Shown here one piece after another: positions 45,205-59,102 of a stretch of 64,000 nucleotides of DNA; position 1 is the first letter of the stretch; every line of letters starts with the position of its first letter. The stretch is from Tachypleus tridentatus (taxonomy: Eukaryota > Arthropoda > Merostomata > Xiphosura > Limulidae): positions 33,903,771 through 33,967,770 of the forward strand of contig NW_027467782.1 of assembly GCF_004210375.1 (NCBI RefSeq), written 5' to 3'. A program made the position numbers and the translations under genes. The notes under the pieces were generated by a model, which was not told the DNA's origin, did no database searches, and worked only from the letters and a program-made list of their open reading frames with translations.

Positions 45205-47918
45205 AAGGTGGAACATCAGCATGATGGCTGATTATTGCTGAAAATTGAAATAAAATAGCCAGAAGCAACATATAAAAGACCACATCCCATAGTTTTGAGA
45301 CTAAAAGATGTACACTTCACTAAAAAAATCAGGAAGAATGAGAATGCATATTCATTGTAAATAATATTCATTTTTTTCTGTCAAATAAGTTTTACAAATC
45401 AGGAAGAAGAAAAACCCTTACTTAGATCAAATTATTATTTTGTTTATGATAATGGATAAAAATACAAACAAACTAAAAAAAAGAATATTATTTTTAAAAC
45501 CAGTGGAGCTGAATTATGGGAAATTGAATATTAAATCCAAAACAACTTTAATTATTACCATTTTTATAATATCAAACATCCAACTGAGAAAACTAATGTT
45601 ATATTTGTTTGTTTACTGCTAAGTACAAATCTGCAGGACAAACTATTTGTAATATGGGTAGTTACTGCTTCATAAGTCGTTGTCTTTTTTATTTTACTTC
45701 AAGCTTGTTCAGTTTTCACATTTCAAACATCTGGAGTTTGATTCATACTTCCACCAAACTTGTTGGCCCTGTCTCTGTTATGGCAATTTCTCAGTGCTAC
45801 TGTTTTGAACTGCTGATCAGAGAGAAGGCAACTGTTTGTTAGCACCCACCACCATTTGATTTTATTTCTAGAACAATGTACTAATTAATTAATTGATTAA
45901 AATACCACTAACTGCTCAGCTATAGTGGTCAGTTTGAATATATTAGTTTACTTAGAAAGGTTGGCAGTGATTTCTTTTGCTAATTATATTTATATTCACT
46001 AACTTAATACATACGTCAGCAGCAGAAAGTATACAAGACTTTACAAATCTACCTATTAGAAATTTTATCATTTTATCTGCCAAAAACCAGACATAGGCCT
46101 GTCGATTGATACAAAACTAGAAGTGGTTACAGAACAGTTGGAAATGACTTACAGAATCACCTTTTAGCCAGAATTATGAGTTAACAAACAACTTTTGAAC
46201 CATTTACATTTGGACTCAGTCAGTTTTGTTTTAACACCTAAATATTATACAAAAGTCTCCTATTCCAAATTTGTATGGTCCTTTCAAGACAGGATTATTA
46301 TCAAGACTTCTATGTACCACAAACTTTAATAAAAAAAGTAAAACCATCCTCTCTCTTATAGCTGGGCTATTTATTAATGAGTTAGTACTAGCATGACAAA
46401 GCTATAGTTCTATTCAGTTATCTCATATTTTGTAAACATTCTGGACTATATTAAGTCCATAAGAACCAATATTCAAAAGCCTTGTACTTTTCTGAATTTG
46501 ACAAAGAAAAAATCCCACTTTACATTTGGGTCACACCTCTTGATTTATATCATTTTGGTGATACTGTGCCTCACTGACTATACTATAACTGAAATGATGT
46601 TTATTTATACAATGGCTGATTAACATAGAAATATCCTCTGAATTTGTAAACACATTAGTAAGATTAGATACCAATAAACACAGAATGGAAGTAGCTAGAT
46701 ACTACATATCTATTATTTTTTTTGATAACACAGGTGGAAGGGGGGGGATAAGATGAGGATCATACCACTGGTAAGTGAAATACCAACCACAACCTAGTCT
46801 CTTGAGAATAATATTAAAAAAATCATAAAATTGGACAAATTTAAAAGCATGACAAAATACACCTTGACATGAGTACTGTCAAATGAGAAGTGATAATTTG
46901 GCAAAATTCAATAGGAGTGTCACATGTGTCTAGAGTGTGTGTCACACTACTTTTTTGTTTGCTAGAGGGATGTTGCATGATGATTTACAGGGGAGATGCA
47001 TTTGAATCAGTTGATTATAAGGTATGTAAATGCTCAAGACGTGTTGCATATGAAAAAAACATTTCTGTATGGGGAGCAACATTTGAGAGGGTATAATGTA
47101 CCATACTGGAAGGCAATTTTTTTTCCCTTACTTTTTAAGAACTTTTCAGAATAAGGGCTTCTGGCTTGAAATTTATTAACTTTCTAAACTTTTATGAACT
47201 CTTTATACATATGTGATCAGGTGGAATTAGTGTGACTCGAGTTTATTTACCCATTTTTTTCAAAAAAATTATATGATTCTGAAATTTAGTTGGTAATTTG
47301 CAAACTTTTGGCTAATGAGATTTGTTCAACCTCAAACTTTCTTTATTATCTAGCTAGTGGTACAATAAAATTTGTTTCAGTGATCATCTGGGTTAGGGGT
47401 TCTTTTGATAATCAAAATCCCTGTTCTGCAGATGATAGCATTGTTCCAATTGGTTTAGGGTGTAGTTTCTGAGTCTGTTGTTGTCCTAATTATTTAGTCA
47501 CAAAATTTCTATACTTCACTGATGAAAAGTGAAAAACTGCCTTCCTTATGTTAATGTTGTTTTTGGCACTAAATCATTTAATAATTTCATTACATGAAAT
47601 GAAAGGCCTATGATATGTTCCTCCACCTACAAGTCTTATAATACGACAGCACTGTATTATTAAATAGTGTGGAACTGTGAACTTCAATATATAAATCTGT
47701 TAAACATATCATTAACACTTATATCTGTAGCAACACATCACTCCATTAGCGTATGTAATTCATCAAGTATGATTAACCTTCAGTACCCATGAACATATCA
47801 TCTACTTAATAAATTGTGCCAAAATAATAAAGATTAAAATATACCTGAATGAAAAATTAATCTACTCTAGGAATAAATATATACAATTTTCTTCCTTTCT
47901 TACTATTTCTATACATAC
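45205..47918. other. No gene seen; expected ATR 3' exons not found
   Basis: AT-rich DNA, with an eight-G run at about 46740-46748. It lies 3' of the last ATR exon I can see. I looked on the minus strand for the next ATR segment (the region after the ISRICHSH motif, with a WMM-type motif) and for the kinase domain, and found neither. Confidence 0.4.
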
Positions 47919-48029
47919 CTGAAGCTGTAATGATATTCCAGGATGGGAGTGGCATATGCGAGAGATTAGCTGAGAAAATGCTGTATAAAATAGATATGGA
48001 GGAAGCTTTTCCACAAAATTTGGAATGAC
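47919..48029 (-). CDS. ATR: ATR exon, intact
   Basis: Acceptor ATTTTTCAG, donor GTATGT, 111 bp, 37 codons: VIPNFVEKLPPYLFYTAFSQ then LISRICHSHPGISLQLQ, equivalent to human KVITEHTNYLAPYQF and LTAFSQLISRICHSH. The 180-bp intron to the previous exon is in phase 0. This is the last ATR exon visible. Confidence 0.95.
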
Positions 48030-48209
48030 CTGAAAAATTATTAAAACTGTGAATAAAATACAATCCATAGAAACTGGTATACTAGAAATTAAATCTTAAG
48101 GTATGGTTACTGTCTTACCTGTAATTCTACATAATAATAAAATAATAATACTTTTGTTACCAAACAGAAAACAACAATGAATTGTAAGAACAGAAGAGAT
48201 TTTATTTAC

Positions 48210-48405
48210 TTTGGTTGTCATAACGTTTAACATCCTTTCCCACTGTTCCAGATTCTGAGGAGGTTTCTTACTCTTCTGGTGCTCTACAACTTGTGTGCCT
48301 AAGTCGAACCAAAGTGACAGCATCCTCGGCATGGAGTGAAAAAGATGTCTGCATCCATACTGTAGAGAGCGCCCATAGCACTGAACCATGTGGACAATAA
48401 CTTCA
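48210..48405 (-). CDS. ATR: ATR exon, intact
   Basis: Acceptor AATATTTCAG, donor GTAAAT, 196 bp. It reads EVIVHMVQCYGRSLQYGCRH, then LFHSMPRMLSLWFDLGTQVV and LEQWERMLNVMTTK, equivalent to human LHFGRSLQYG and QSMPRMLTLWLDYGT. These motifs distinguish ATR from mTOR and SMG1. Phases fit both neighbours. Confidence 0.95.
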
Positions 48406-51254
48406 CTGAAATATTGACATCAAATAAATATACCATTGTAATAACATTCTTATCTCTTTACTTTCCACAAAAAAAGAAGATGAGGGGGTTTACTAGAGAT
48501 AAAAGATAGTATTTATTCGCCAAAATATTTTTTGTAATGAGTCTCAAACTTAAAAGTTGAAACAAAAACAAACTGAGTTTATAAAAAGTTTTACAAAGGA
48601 TAAAATTGTGGAAACCATGTTAGTTTTCAACTCTTTCCATATACATCTCATTTGCAACCACCATGGTAACCACTATATTAGTCATACTATAACTTCTGAT
48701 AATGTAAGAATATCTTCATGCTGTTTTGCAGAGTATCAGTAAATATTACCACTATTTTGTATCTAACAGAATGACTTTTAATTAAGTATTTCTACTGAAA
48801 ACTTCATCATGAACACATGAAGTCAAAATGCTGACTTCATTTGCTAATTTCAATCTTAAGATGAAAAATACTTTTATTTATCTGAAAATTGCAAATCTTC
48901 ATCTGTACAATTCTAAAACCTTTTAAATTAGTATCAAATGCTTACCAACCTGAAGACACCATAAATAACTAGACAATAAATCTACATCATACTTTTCCTT
49001 ATAGAATGATTGCATATTGTTACATAACAATACAATTTGTTTATCCTAAATAGCTTAAAGCTATTTTGAAACAAGCCTAATGAATAATCTTGCCATATAA
49101 GTAGTAAGTCACTTGGCAAACATGCAACTGACATTAGTGTATAAAATTACCTACCCCATGAGCATACCTTCTGAAGAATTGTTATTATTTACTAGGAAAC
49201 AAAACTGTTTTCCAACAAAACCCAAAACTGGAAAGGAAAGGCATGTTAATAAACAACAGAAGTCATCAAAGCAAATGTACTTTCACTAAACTGAGATAAT
49301 GGTCCCAGTAACATTAGACATATTCAGCTAAGTTTATTCACCACTCACACACTTGACATAGTTTATATAAACTTGTCACTGGTGTAATTTTTCTCGACAT
49401 TAATCCCTTATTTTCCTTGTCTTCTACTTATATATAAAACCCTGTATTGCTTAATTACATATCACAGCCAAAGAAAACAGTCAAAACATGTACATGATTA
49501 TAAAACTGCGCAGTGACTTTCCGAACATCCTGTACTTAAAATAAACATTTGAAGTTTCCTATTAACATATTACAGTAATTTTAGAATGAACAAAGCATAA
49601 TTTAAATTTAACATTATTCATCTATTTACATTTATTATCTTTTATTGAGCTTTCAGCTGTGTCTGAATAACAGTAATGCCACAAAAGTTGCAATCACGTG
49701 ACACATGAGCAGCTCATGTTAGCATATCCAACAGTGGTCTTTAAAAAGTACAACTGTTTTAGTTTTTTACAAATAGTGCACCTAGTGTTTTGTAAAATAT
49801 AATCACATTTCAGTTACATTATGTATGTATGTATATTATTACTATTTTCAAATTAATTTTAAATTTCAGTCATTATTCATAAAACAGAAAACTATGTGAA
49901 CAAATATAGAAAATAATTATCTTTGCTACCTACAAATGTTAAGGTTTATACTTGCTTGGCATAAACTGTAAACATTGTTAAATTTAACACGAGAAAAATA
50001 TAAAACAAAATAATCTTTTAAATTTTATATATGCATTTTGAAATGACAAAAAATATATAAATTATTATGTAAATGCCATAGAATTTCACTGCAATGTATC
50101 AAGGCTACCAACTAAGCAGCATTTGGGTCTAAAAAATACATCCAATCTCCATTTTGTCTATATTTAAAAAAGGTGGTTCTTTAGTACTTAAGCCTTGCAA
50201 AGGCTGAGAAAAGAATGTGAAGGAGAAGTCTGAGCTTTTGATTTGCTATGTATACCTCATGAAGTGCAGTGGGTTATGTGTAAAAATATGGTTTCAAAAA
50301 TGGAAAAGGAGACAGAGCAATTATGGTGGATTCATTGAACAGAATGATATCTCAGGACACAGAAAATATAAGAGGTTCTTATTTTATATTCCAGCTTGCA
50401 ATATTAATAATTTGAGTTTGTAACTCATAAGAAACTAGAGATGTTGTATTGTGAGCTTTATAAAATGTAATATGACCAAACACATCACATGACAAAAAAA
50501 ACTGATATTTAGCAATCTTATTTTGATATTTATTTTCAAATTAAGAAATTAAATAATGTATAGTTTTATGCCAAATTTACTGACATGAATTTATAAAATA
50601 GTAGTTCAATAATATTTTGAATATAACTCTACAAACATGATAACATGCCCTCTGCCTCCAATCCATAGGAAAATTTGCCTCGATGTGGTTAATCACTACA
50701 AAAATTATGCTTTGCCTGAGTAGTAACAATATTATAATAAGTAATTTACATCAGTTCCTTATTCCTTGAAGGGATAGTAAATTAATTAGAGAGGAGACTT
50801 AGGGAGTAGACATCACAATTTTCATACTGTATAAAATTAAGAACTCAAACTGACATAATATTACATGTTTTAACATTTGATTTATTAACTTTATTTGTGA
50901 CCATCTTTATTTGAAGATGTTGATACTACTATCATGATATTCTGTAAAAGGGTTGCAAAGTGCAGAAAAGGGTGCTTGTATAGAAAATGTTAAACATAAA
51001 AAATATAAAGACAAATTAGATTTAAAGGAAAAATAGTAAAATTTATCAGAAGATGTTAATTCAACAGTGTTTGTAAAATGCAACATAACCCTGAAATTGT
51101 CAAGCAAAGTCATTCAGCATAGATGTATATGATATAATGATGAATTTGTTCAATGAAGAAAAAATTCTGAGTGTGAAAAACATATACTTATACTGTGTAA
51201 GAAATTTAGCAATAAAATATTTTGTGAAATAAACAACAACCTAGGCACACACAC

Positions 51255-51430
51255 CTTTTCTTTTCTGATTTCTCTAATGTAGTCATAACTCGGTCATAAT
51301 ACTTGGCTAAATGGAAGTGACCTTCTTCCCATTCAGGCTGAATGGCAACCACATCTCGGTACATTAGAATAAGGGCATTACTCTCCAAGACAGCCGATTC
51401 TTCACTATATTTGGCAAGCATTAATGTTGC
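51255..51430 (-). CDS. ATR: ATR exon, intact
   Basis: Acceptor TCTTTATTAG, donor GTGTGT, 176 bp. It reads ATLMLAKYSEESAVLESNAL, then YRDVVAIQPEWEEGHFHLAK and YYDRVMTTLEKSEKK, equivalent to human NFESNAIMKKYKDV and LPEWEDGHFYLAKYYDKLM. Open throughout; the final split codon joins the next exon in phase. Confidence 0.93.
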
Positions 51431-51832
51431 CTAATAAAGATAACAGAAAGTGGTATTACAATAAATGAACTTAGTTATCTTAAATTATTTCATATGCTCT
51501 ATATTATTCATGTGGTCCTAAGCAAAATTTATACAGAGATGGAACTACCACAGTATTCAGATTTGAATTTATTCAAAACACCCAATCTACATTATGATTT
51601 TATATCTACACACTAATAACCCAGATGGAAGGAGAAGATACCAATAGTTTAGGGTGATGGAATAATATTTTACATTATTTGATCAGACTGAAGCTTCAAA
51701 TTTTACAGTTGAATAAACTATTAAAACTCTGGAGGATTTAACAGTGTAACAAAGGCAGTATATATTTCACAAAAATATTAGATATTTTGAAATGAGAATG
51801 GAAAACTTCAGCTTTCTTAAATCATAACTTAC

Positions 51833-51941
51833 CATTAGAAAAGTTAAAATGAAGCACTTATTATGTATTTTTGCTTTTGTTAAAATACCCAAAAAAGAAA
51901 TACCATTGTTAACTCTCTCAACATGGGCTTGGTTGACTTGA
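51833..51941 (-). CDS. ATR: Probable ATR exon, boundaries uncertain
   Basis: Ends at a perfect donor (ATG|GTAAGT). The frame reads QVNQAHVERVNNGISFL then LTKAKIHNKCF, resembling human DVHQALIVLQKGVELCF and of nearly the right length (about 36 residues against 35). The nearest acceptor (TTGTGGTCAG, exon from 51941) is weak and puts the exon one base out of phase with the upstream exon. Either the start is elsewhere or this is another lesion. Confidence 0.5.
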
Positions 51942-52589
51942 CTGACCACAAGACCTCTTTGCACTCATTTCTACTCTTTTATATTTAATACTTCTAACTT
52001 TCAATACAGTGTATCTGTCCTCACAAAATTTGGCATACTTTCAGTTAACATTCCAAGTCATTCACATACAAAATCATATCTTTAGTGAAGAATTAAAAAA
52101 AATACAATGGAGATTTTTCACGAATTTATTGAGCATTTACTTTGAATAGTCCACAGGCAAAGTAATTTTCATATTAAAATAAAAAAAACAACTTTTTGTC
52201 ACCTCAAGAATCTCAAATTTCCTTTGTGTAGTCCCTATAATCTCCTAAGTAATACGTTTCAAACAATTTTTGTTCCAGTAAAAGTTTATAGTTCATGTTA
52301 TTTTCTTTACCCTATCTCAAAATAAAATCAGTCAATGTTAGATACCTTGTCAGCACCAGAAAAAAACAACCAAAAAAGTACCCATCTTTTCTTTCTAGAA
52401 TGACTTAAATTGTAACATAAACCTACATTCTTTTATCCCAAGTAGTTTTAAGCTCACAGCAGAATAAACCTACTTATAACTAAACCACTAACCCACCATT
52501 ATGAGATGTTAATCACCTGGGAAACATGCAGCTCACATTACATTAATGAACTACATTACTTGTGAGTTGCTTGCTCATGAAAAAATATT

Positions 52590-53990
52590 ACTTAAAACAC
52601 CAATATAGAATGAGGAATGACTCCACCGTGAACTGTGGAAGATTTAGGAATTGATTTAAATGAAAAGACTGATGACAATATGGGCACAACAAATATACAG
52701 AAATAAACCTTAGTAAGAACTGAAACAACTCTCTCAATCACCCAATGACCAACACATCTCTGATAACCATGGATGGAATGAAGGTAAAACATTTGAGGAC
52801 TTGCAGGAAATGAAATACTATAAGATGATGAAAAATGGTAGTGGATATGAGAAATGAATGATCAATTCTGATGCAAGGGCCTGTAGTACCCATGGATCTG
52901 TGGTAAAGGTTTTCTACATGTACAAAAAATTAATGTAGATGAGTCCCCACAGGACACAAAGGAATACAGTAGTCATTTACACTGCTGGCAATACTCCAAT
53001 CAATTGAACATGGAACCCTGTAGATAAGGGCATAAAATATTGTAAGTAATGATGAAACAAGGGGTTGTTGTTAGGGTCAGGACAACATTGGAACTAGACC
53101 TCCTGTAAGAGCTGAGGAAAGTCAAGCAACCAACAACTAAGACGAATGCAGATGGGTGACATAAGCCCTTGAATATGAAGGGTCTGGAATGCCTGCAAAA
53201 TCAAGAGTTTGAGAAAAAAGGACTCATATAACACATGGAGGTTGTCAGTAAGTAGACAAATGCCCTCTAATATGTTTCAATGAAATACCAGCCAAGAAAT
53301 TCAGGAAAGTGTTGAAGTCGACAACTGAAATGAGGAGAAAAAAAAGTGTCCATACAGTAAATATTACAGTGTTAGTTAAGGTCAAACAAATCCTACAAAA
53401 CTGTGATATATTCAGATTAAGCATAAACTTCTTTATGGAACTTCACATTTTCAGGAGCTGATCTATTCTCTGAGAGTCTAAACGTGTATCTACCTCATGA
53501 TAATGAGTTAAACATGCTGTTCTGACAAACATGGCAGACAAGACATAGCTGTCCCTTTACAAAACTGAGCAGCATAAACATCTCTTATATGAGCCTCAGT
53601 ATTAGGGAATGGAGGGAGGACTAAGTACTCACCAAACTGAGCAGAAACATCTCTATATGAGCCTCAATTAGGGAATGGAGGGAGGACCCACCCACCTTCA
53701 GACCTTTCCAATGAAAACCCACCAAGTAATGACAAAAAACATGACACACTGAATGAACTAAGTAAAGAAAAGAAGTTGGTAAAAGGTGATCAAAATTAGC
53801 CTCATTAGAAGCAAACAGATGAAAGGAAGGCACAAGAAAAAAGCAAATCTAAATTATCTCCAGAATGTCCAGGATCACCTAAAAGTTCAGCATCACAGTC
53901 CCCTGGAGACCACCACATCAAACCTATGTTTCCACCTTACTACAGATAAGGTCATGGACAGCCTCAACTAAGAGCGACTCCTTTCCCAAT
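52590..53990. repeat. Unclassified, less AT-rich intronic block with a local duplication
   Basis: This part of the ATR intron is noticeably less AT-rich than its surroundings and looks like an old repeat insertion, but I cannot classify it. Inside, 53562-53620 and 53634-53686 are a near-perfect duplication (AAACTGAGCAG, ATATGAGCCTCA, TTAGGGAATGGAGGGAGGA). Frames in it (52592-52792, 53621-53833) have no recognisable domains. Confidence 0.45.
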
Positions 53991-55078
53991 TTGGGAGCAA
54001 TGTTATATATCAGAGGTGAGATAGAGAGGCCTAATTTGTTTCCATGCTGGATACATTAATTCATGAATTCAAGCTGTAAACGTACATACCAAACAATTTT
54101 TTTTTTTTACTTCACGAAAGTCAAATATATAACCTGAAAAATGCATAAAATATCTTCAACAACTGTACTACATGCACCTGTTAAGAAATGCTTATATACA
54201 GTTTTAAAACAGAGGTCACATTGATGTAGGTGAAAAGTGTAATGAGATAGATTTAAAGGTGAAATAAAACACTGGAGCAAGGGAGAAAAAATCAGACCTA
54301 TACTTAGATGGACAAAGGAAAAAAACCATAGCAGCTGAATAATAACTGTAAGGTAAGAAGATATAAATATATTTTGAAATTTTATTTTGATGTAATGCAA
54401 CTCACATTTGAACTAATTGTTTCTTTTTTTAAGAGGTATAAGATACTAATACTGCACTGATGTGGTTCTAATTTGAGATAACAATCATATGCATAAATAA
54501 AATTTATTTATTTACTATTAGTTCAAAAAATGCAAGTTGACAGAAAACTGTTATAACTAAACACTAAAATTTGCCAGTAAAGTGCCAAAATAAATAGACT
54601 GCTGTAACATTTTGTTAATTACAAATTCATCATTATAATCTTCACAAAAAACTCAGATTCAAAGTAAATATTACAGTTTAGAAATACCAAATGTTATGGT
54701 GTTTGATGAGAAAACATTTTTTACTGCCTCAAATATAAAAAATTTTCACTTCCAAGGTTAAATTCTTAATGCTTTTAAGTTCCAGAATCTTGTACTTCCA
54801 AATGTATACATTTAGAACATACAATGTTCATAATTTAACAGTTTCAAAGTTTAAAAAGTGACATTTATAAATTAATAATTTTCAAATTTACTACATTATA
54901 ACATAATAGTTCAAAAATTTTAAATCACAGCAAAATCCTGAGCTTCCAATTTCACAATTTTGGCATTTCAAAATATTAAAAGAGGTACTTTAAATAATTT
55001 CATCAAAAGTTTTACAAACTAAGAACAGTATCTGCTTTAATAATTACAAAAAATATTACCACTGAGATTTATATTTAC

Positions 55079-55178
55079 TTTATTCCAGTGCCACTTAGAC
55101 TTTTCCACAAATGTCTCAGGTATGTTTAATACTGAAGCTTCTAGCAGACAACTATAAGCCCTCTGTTGATGACCACTT
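55079..55178 (-). CDS. ATR: ATR exon, intact
   Basis: Acceptor GTTTTTTTTAG, donor GTAAAT, 100 bp. It reads (K)SGHQQRAYSCLLEASVL then PETFVEKSKWHWNK, equivalent to human KAGHHQTAYNALLNA and ELYVERAKWLWSK. The split Lys codon joins correctly with the upstream exon (AA|A). The frame is open throughout. Confidence 0.85.
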
Positions 55179-55757
55179 CTAAAAAAAACAGGTTGAAAAT
55201 ACTATTCTGAAAATTAATGGACATGATTCATTGTACAGTTAATGGGTTCTAATCATAATGTATGCAATATAATAGTGCAATTAATTATTACATAATTAAT
55301 ATAATTATGCAATTAATTATTACACAGATACTTTAGTTTTTAATAACAGTTAAATCTAATGATATAATTTAATTACAACTCATTCTTAAATAAATTCTTC
55401 ACTTAGTGTATGGTACTAATTCTACAGTTATCAGATGAATTACTATCAAATATAATATTTATTCTAATGATTCAAATCTAGTACCAGTTCTGGACTTTAG
55501 CAGTGAACTTGAACACAAGCTATTAATATGCACAAGATTAGTTGATGAACACATGAAAGCTTCAAGCATGTCAAGAACTTGAAGTGGCTATAAAAAATAC
55601 AGTTAAAACAAAGAGCATTTATTATCATAAAAAAAACAAACCTAGATACAGCACTTACAGATTCCTGTGCTAACAAACTTCCAAAACAAGCACTGAGAAA
55701 CTAATGTCCCCATAAATTAAATCAATTATAGAAAGCATGGTGTCCTGAGACTCGTTG

Positions 55758-56000
55758 TTGAATGTTTATGCAAAGCTACACAAGAGCCATCTGCACTAGC
55801 CTTCTAATTTTGAGTGATGAATTATATAGAAAGCAATTAGCCAATACCATCCACCACTAACCTTTGTCAGACTGAATAGTGGGACAGACTGTCACAATAT
55901 ATAATGTTCCCACAGCTGAGAGGGCAAACATGTTCAGTAATGAGGTTCAATCCTGTAATCTGTAGATTACGAGCTGAAAAGCCTAATTATCAAGTTTCAG
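55758..56000 (-). mobile_element. Old, decayed SINE-A in an ATR intron
   Basis: Degenerate but collinear copy: AAGCTACACAAGAGCCATCT, CACTAGCCTTCTAATTTTGA, ATAGTGGGACAGACTGTCAC, CCCACAGCTGAGAGGG and TTCAATCCTGTAATCTGTAG. Most CpGs are gone, so it is one of the oldest SINE-A copies in the window. The intron position shows that the ATR intron predates it. Confidence 0.8.
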
Positions 56001-58170
56001 ATGTAATTTCTACATGACAGTTGCATGAAAGAGCCTTCTGTAATGGAGACTGTGCTGTCAGAATATTGTCAAGATGTACAATCGTTAGACAGAGCACAAC
56101 TATTTGGCAACATGAGCTGCAGCACTCCAACAAAATCATTGACTCATTCTCTGTGTTTGAATATTTTCAATAGGGGTATACAAGTTTAGATTGATTGATA
56201 TCCTAGGTAGATTATGTATGATATCAGTAGTAACCAGATGTATACATTTATTCGTATTACCTTTTGTTATATGGGGTTCAAGTCCTATTATTTTAGCATT
56301 ACTCTAAGAAGAAAACTATATGTCAGAGATTTCTCTAAAAACACATATACAGGATATGTACACAATATTAAGTCAGAAAAGCATTTAGAAGCCAAAAACA
56401 ACTGTAATTAATTTGCATCAAATCACCTAACAGAGAGATCATATACAGCATCTTCTGTGGATTCCAATATGCTGTAGAAACATCAAGACTAAAAAACACT
56501 AGAATTCAGAAATATAAGAGATACACAGTAACTGGTAAAAGTAATCTATTATAAAGCCCACCATGCCACAGAATAATTCCACCTTAAAGTTCAGAAAACT
56601 GCTAGTGGGGTAATTGTCAAATTATCAATACAATATCATTTTCATATTCAAACCCAGTTCTGCACAAGAACCATATCAATCCACACACACAAAATGTTAT
56701 CCTCATCACCTCTTATGCCAGACTTACAGTCCCCTGAAACATGTATGTTGTATTTATTCACTTATGTACAGAAAATGTGAGATAGAAGAACATAATCAAA
56801 TATCTATCAGATCAACTGAAACAAGCTTTAGTTTCACCTTACATCCATCAGTAGGCCTCCATATTTCTGTAAAGTTTGAGGTCTGTACCCTCACGATTTT
56901 GGACATTTTGCTACTCTGGTATCAAGCTAATCCCTAAAAATTAAGCTACTTCAAAATAATCTATTCTAGACAAAGTTCAATGGTTCTTACAATATTCTGA
57001 GTAATGGCACACATTTAAATCTCCATTATCATACTGTTGACAAAAAAGAGAAATAAAAGCAATGCCAGATGGTAAACAAAATTATTTTTGAAACAGTATG
57101 ATTTGGTTTGTAATGTCCTCTTTGTTTGATCATTCCTGTATAAAACTTATGGACCTTATCTATGAAGATAGAATCATTTTAAATATGAAGTTTTCTTTCA
57201 AACTTATAACTGTTACAAATAATACATGTCTTTTAACTTGACATAATTTTAGGCTAAAGTGACAATGCATAATTAAAATATATATGTAAAACGGTTGGTA
57301 TGGGCAGAGAAAAACTCTATGTAGCAGGTTTTCTCACCATCATGGATCATAAATTATTTCTTTAACATTTTACTATGTGACACTAACAACAGAATCAAAA
57401 GTCAGATTTTGATGAGAAATACTCCCCAACTTAACTCAGTAAACTGGATTACGAATTTGTTTTTTTTTAAAACTGCATTTAGTTTAAATTTTCATCAGAA
57501 GCTTACAACCAAGGTGTGCTACTTGTATAAATTGTGAGACTAATATATAACTTTACTGTGATTATAAATTAAAATATTTTAATAAACATTAATGATTCTG
57601 TTAATGTGAACAAAGTGTTAGAAGAAAATGATACCCCATAAACACATTATATAATATTCTCTCTGTGAGAATGTACATAAAAGCTCAATAATGTCTTACA
57701 AAAGAATTAGAGAATGAGTAATAACTTCTACATGCATGCACTGACAGGTTTAGGAACTTTTCAATGTGATATCTTCAGTATTAGTGGTGCAGGAAGGAGA
57801 GAAATAGGTGGAGTGCTTGACTAGACACGCATAAAATGTACAACGAGGAATTTAAAGTATAAGAAGCTGCTAAAAGTGTTTCCCCTGCTGTCAAAGTCAG
57901 CTAAGTCTGTAAAGATTTAGGGCATGTCCTCACCAGAAAATTGATATAATAATTTACAGTTGCTATGCATGTAAAATATGTAAAAGTGGGGATGTTACAA
58001 CACCTCCAGGTCTGATGCCTCTGAAATACTCCATACACATTTCAGAGAAATGTATGTTACTATATGATATTAATGAAAGAATAGATCAGATTAATAATTG
58101 ACTGAAAAGTTAAAGGAACAGTACAGATGAGGTGATTACAAGAATTTATTTGCAGTGTAATAAAACCTAC
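56001..58170. other. Intron of the ATR copy, no gene seen
   Basis: AT-rich intronic sequence. Frames at 56214-56411 and 56614-56937 have no features supporting a protein. Confidence 0.45.
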
Positions 58171-58312
58171 TTTCTGGCAAGTTTTGCACTTTGTAACCAG
58201 CAAGTTACGATTTCGTAATCAATCTTTTGGTCTGCTCAGGAATGTGGTTCTTGGCTATTGTAAGGAGAACCCGGTACAGATTAAGAAGAGGTTCCTGATA
58301 ATGAAGTGAGGA
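58171..58312 (-). pseudogene. ATR: ATR exon with frameshift
   Basis: Acceptor TTGTTTTACAG, donor GTAGGT, 142 bp. The first part reads SSLHYQEPLLNLYRVLLTIA (human NSYRAKEPILALRRALLSL) and the last part, in another frame, IDYEIVTCWLQSAKLARK (human PDYNEMVGECWLQSARVARK). The shift must lie within about 20 bases around the AAAA run on the coding strand (58224-58227); one missing A restores a plausible reading frame. Such a loss could be real or a homopolymer error. Confidence 0.82.
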
Positions 58313-59102
58313 CTGTAAAACAAAGAAGTAAAAAAAAACAACTCATGAATACAAAATATTATTTCTAATTCAAGATCTCCTCTACTAAGTACTGTTTAAA
58401 GGGAAGTTAAATACAATTAACAAACATTTATAATCATAAAATATAATTCATCTAAATTTTAGCCTTTAAAATAAAGAAATTAAGTAAAAATAGACAAATA
58501 TTATATGAAAACCAATGAAACAGTTGTTATAATTAAAATGGTATATCTTTAAGTTTGGGTCATGGTATTTCAGTAAATTTCATTTCTATATTACTTTTAA
58601 TTATTTCTAGAGAGACAAACAGAACTATAAGTGCCTGTTCAAGGTTAGATTAATAAAATTTTAATCTTTGTTTTAATGAAGACTTTGATTATTAGTATAC
58701 TAATTATTTTAAAACGTTTGTGTATATGATCATTAAATGATTCTTTATTATTTATATTGTATAATCTGCTTTAAACAATTTATGTTTTTAAACTCAGAAA
58801 TGTGTTCTCGTACCTAAAAAATGTACAATATCAAAGATATAAATGTTGAAGTTCTTATCATTAGAGTAGTTGCTCCCGATATATAATGAGACACTTTTTT
58901 TTTAAAACAAGAATGATAAGTGCTTTCTCTTTTTCTTCACATCTCATTTGGTATCTTTAAAGCTTTAAAGAAATAATCAGTAATGTATACAAACTATAAG
59001 TTAAATTATCAATATCATTAGATAAAAAAATCATTCCTAGCTTTTGAGACTGCAGTTTTTATATATTCTATTTGCAATAAAAGTAAAACCTGAAACACAT
59101 AC

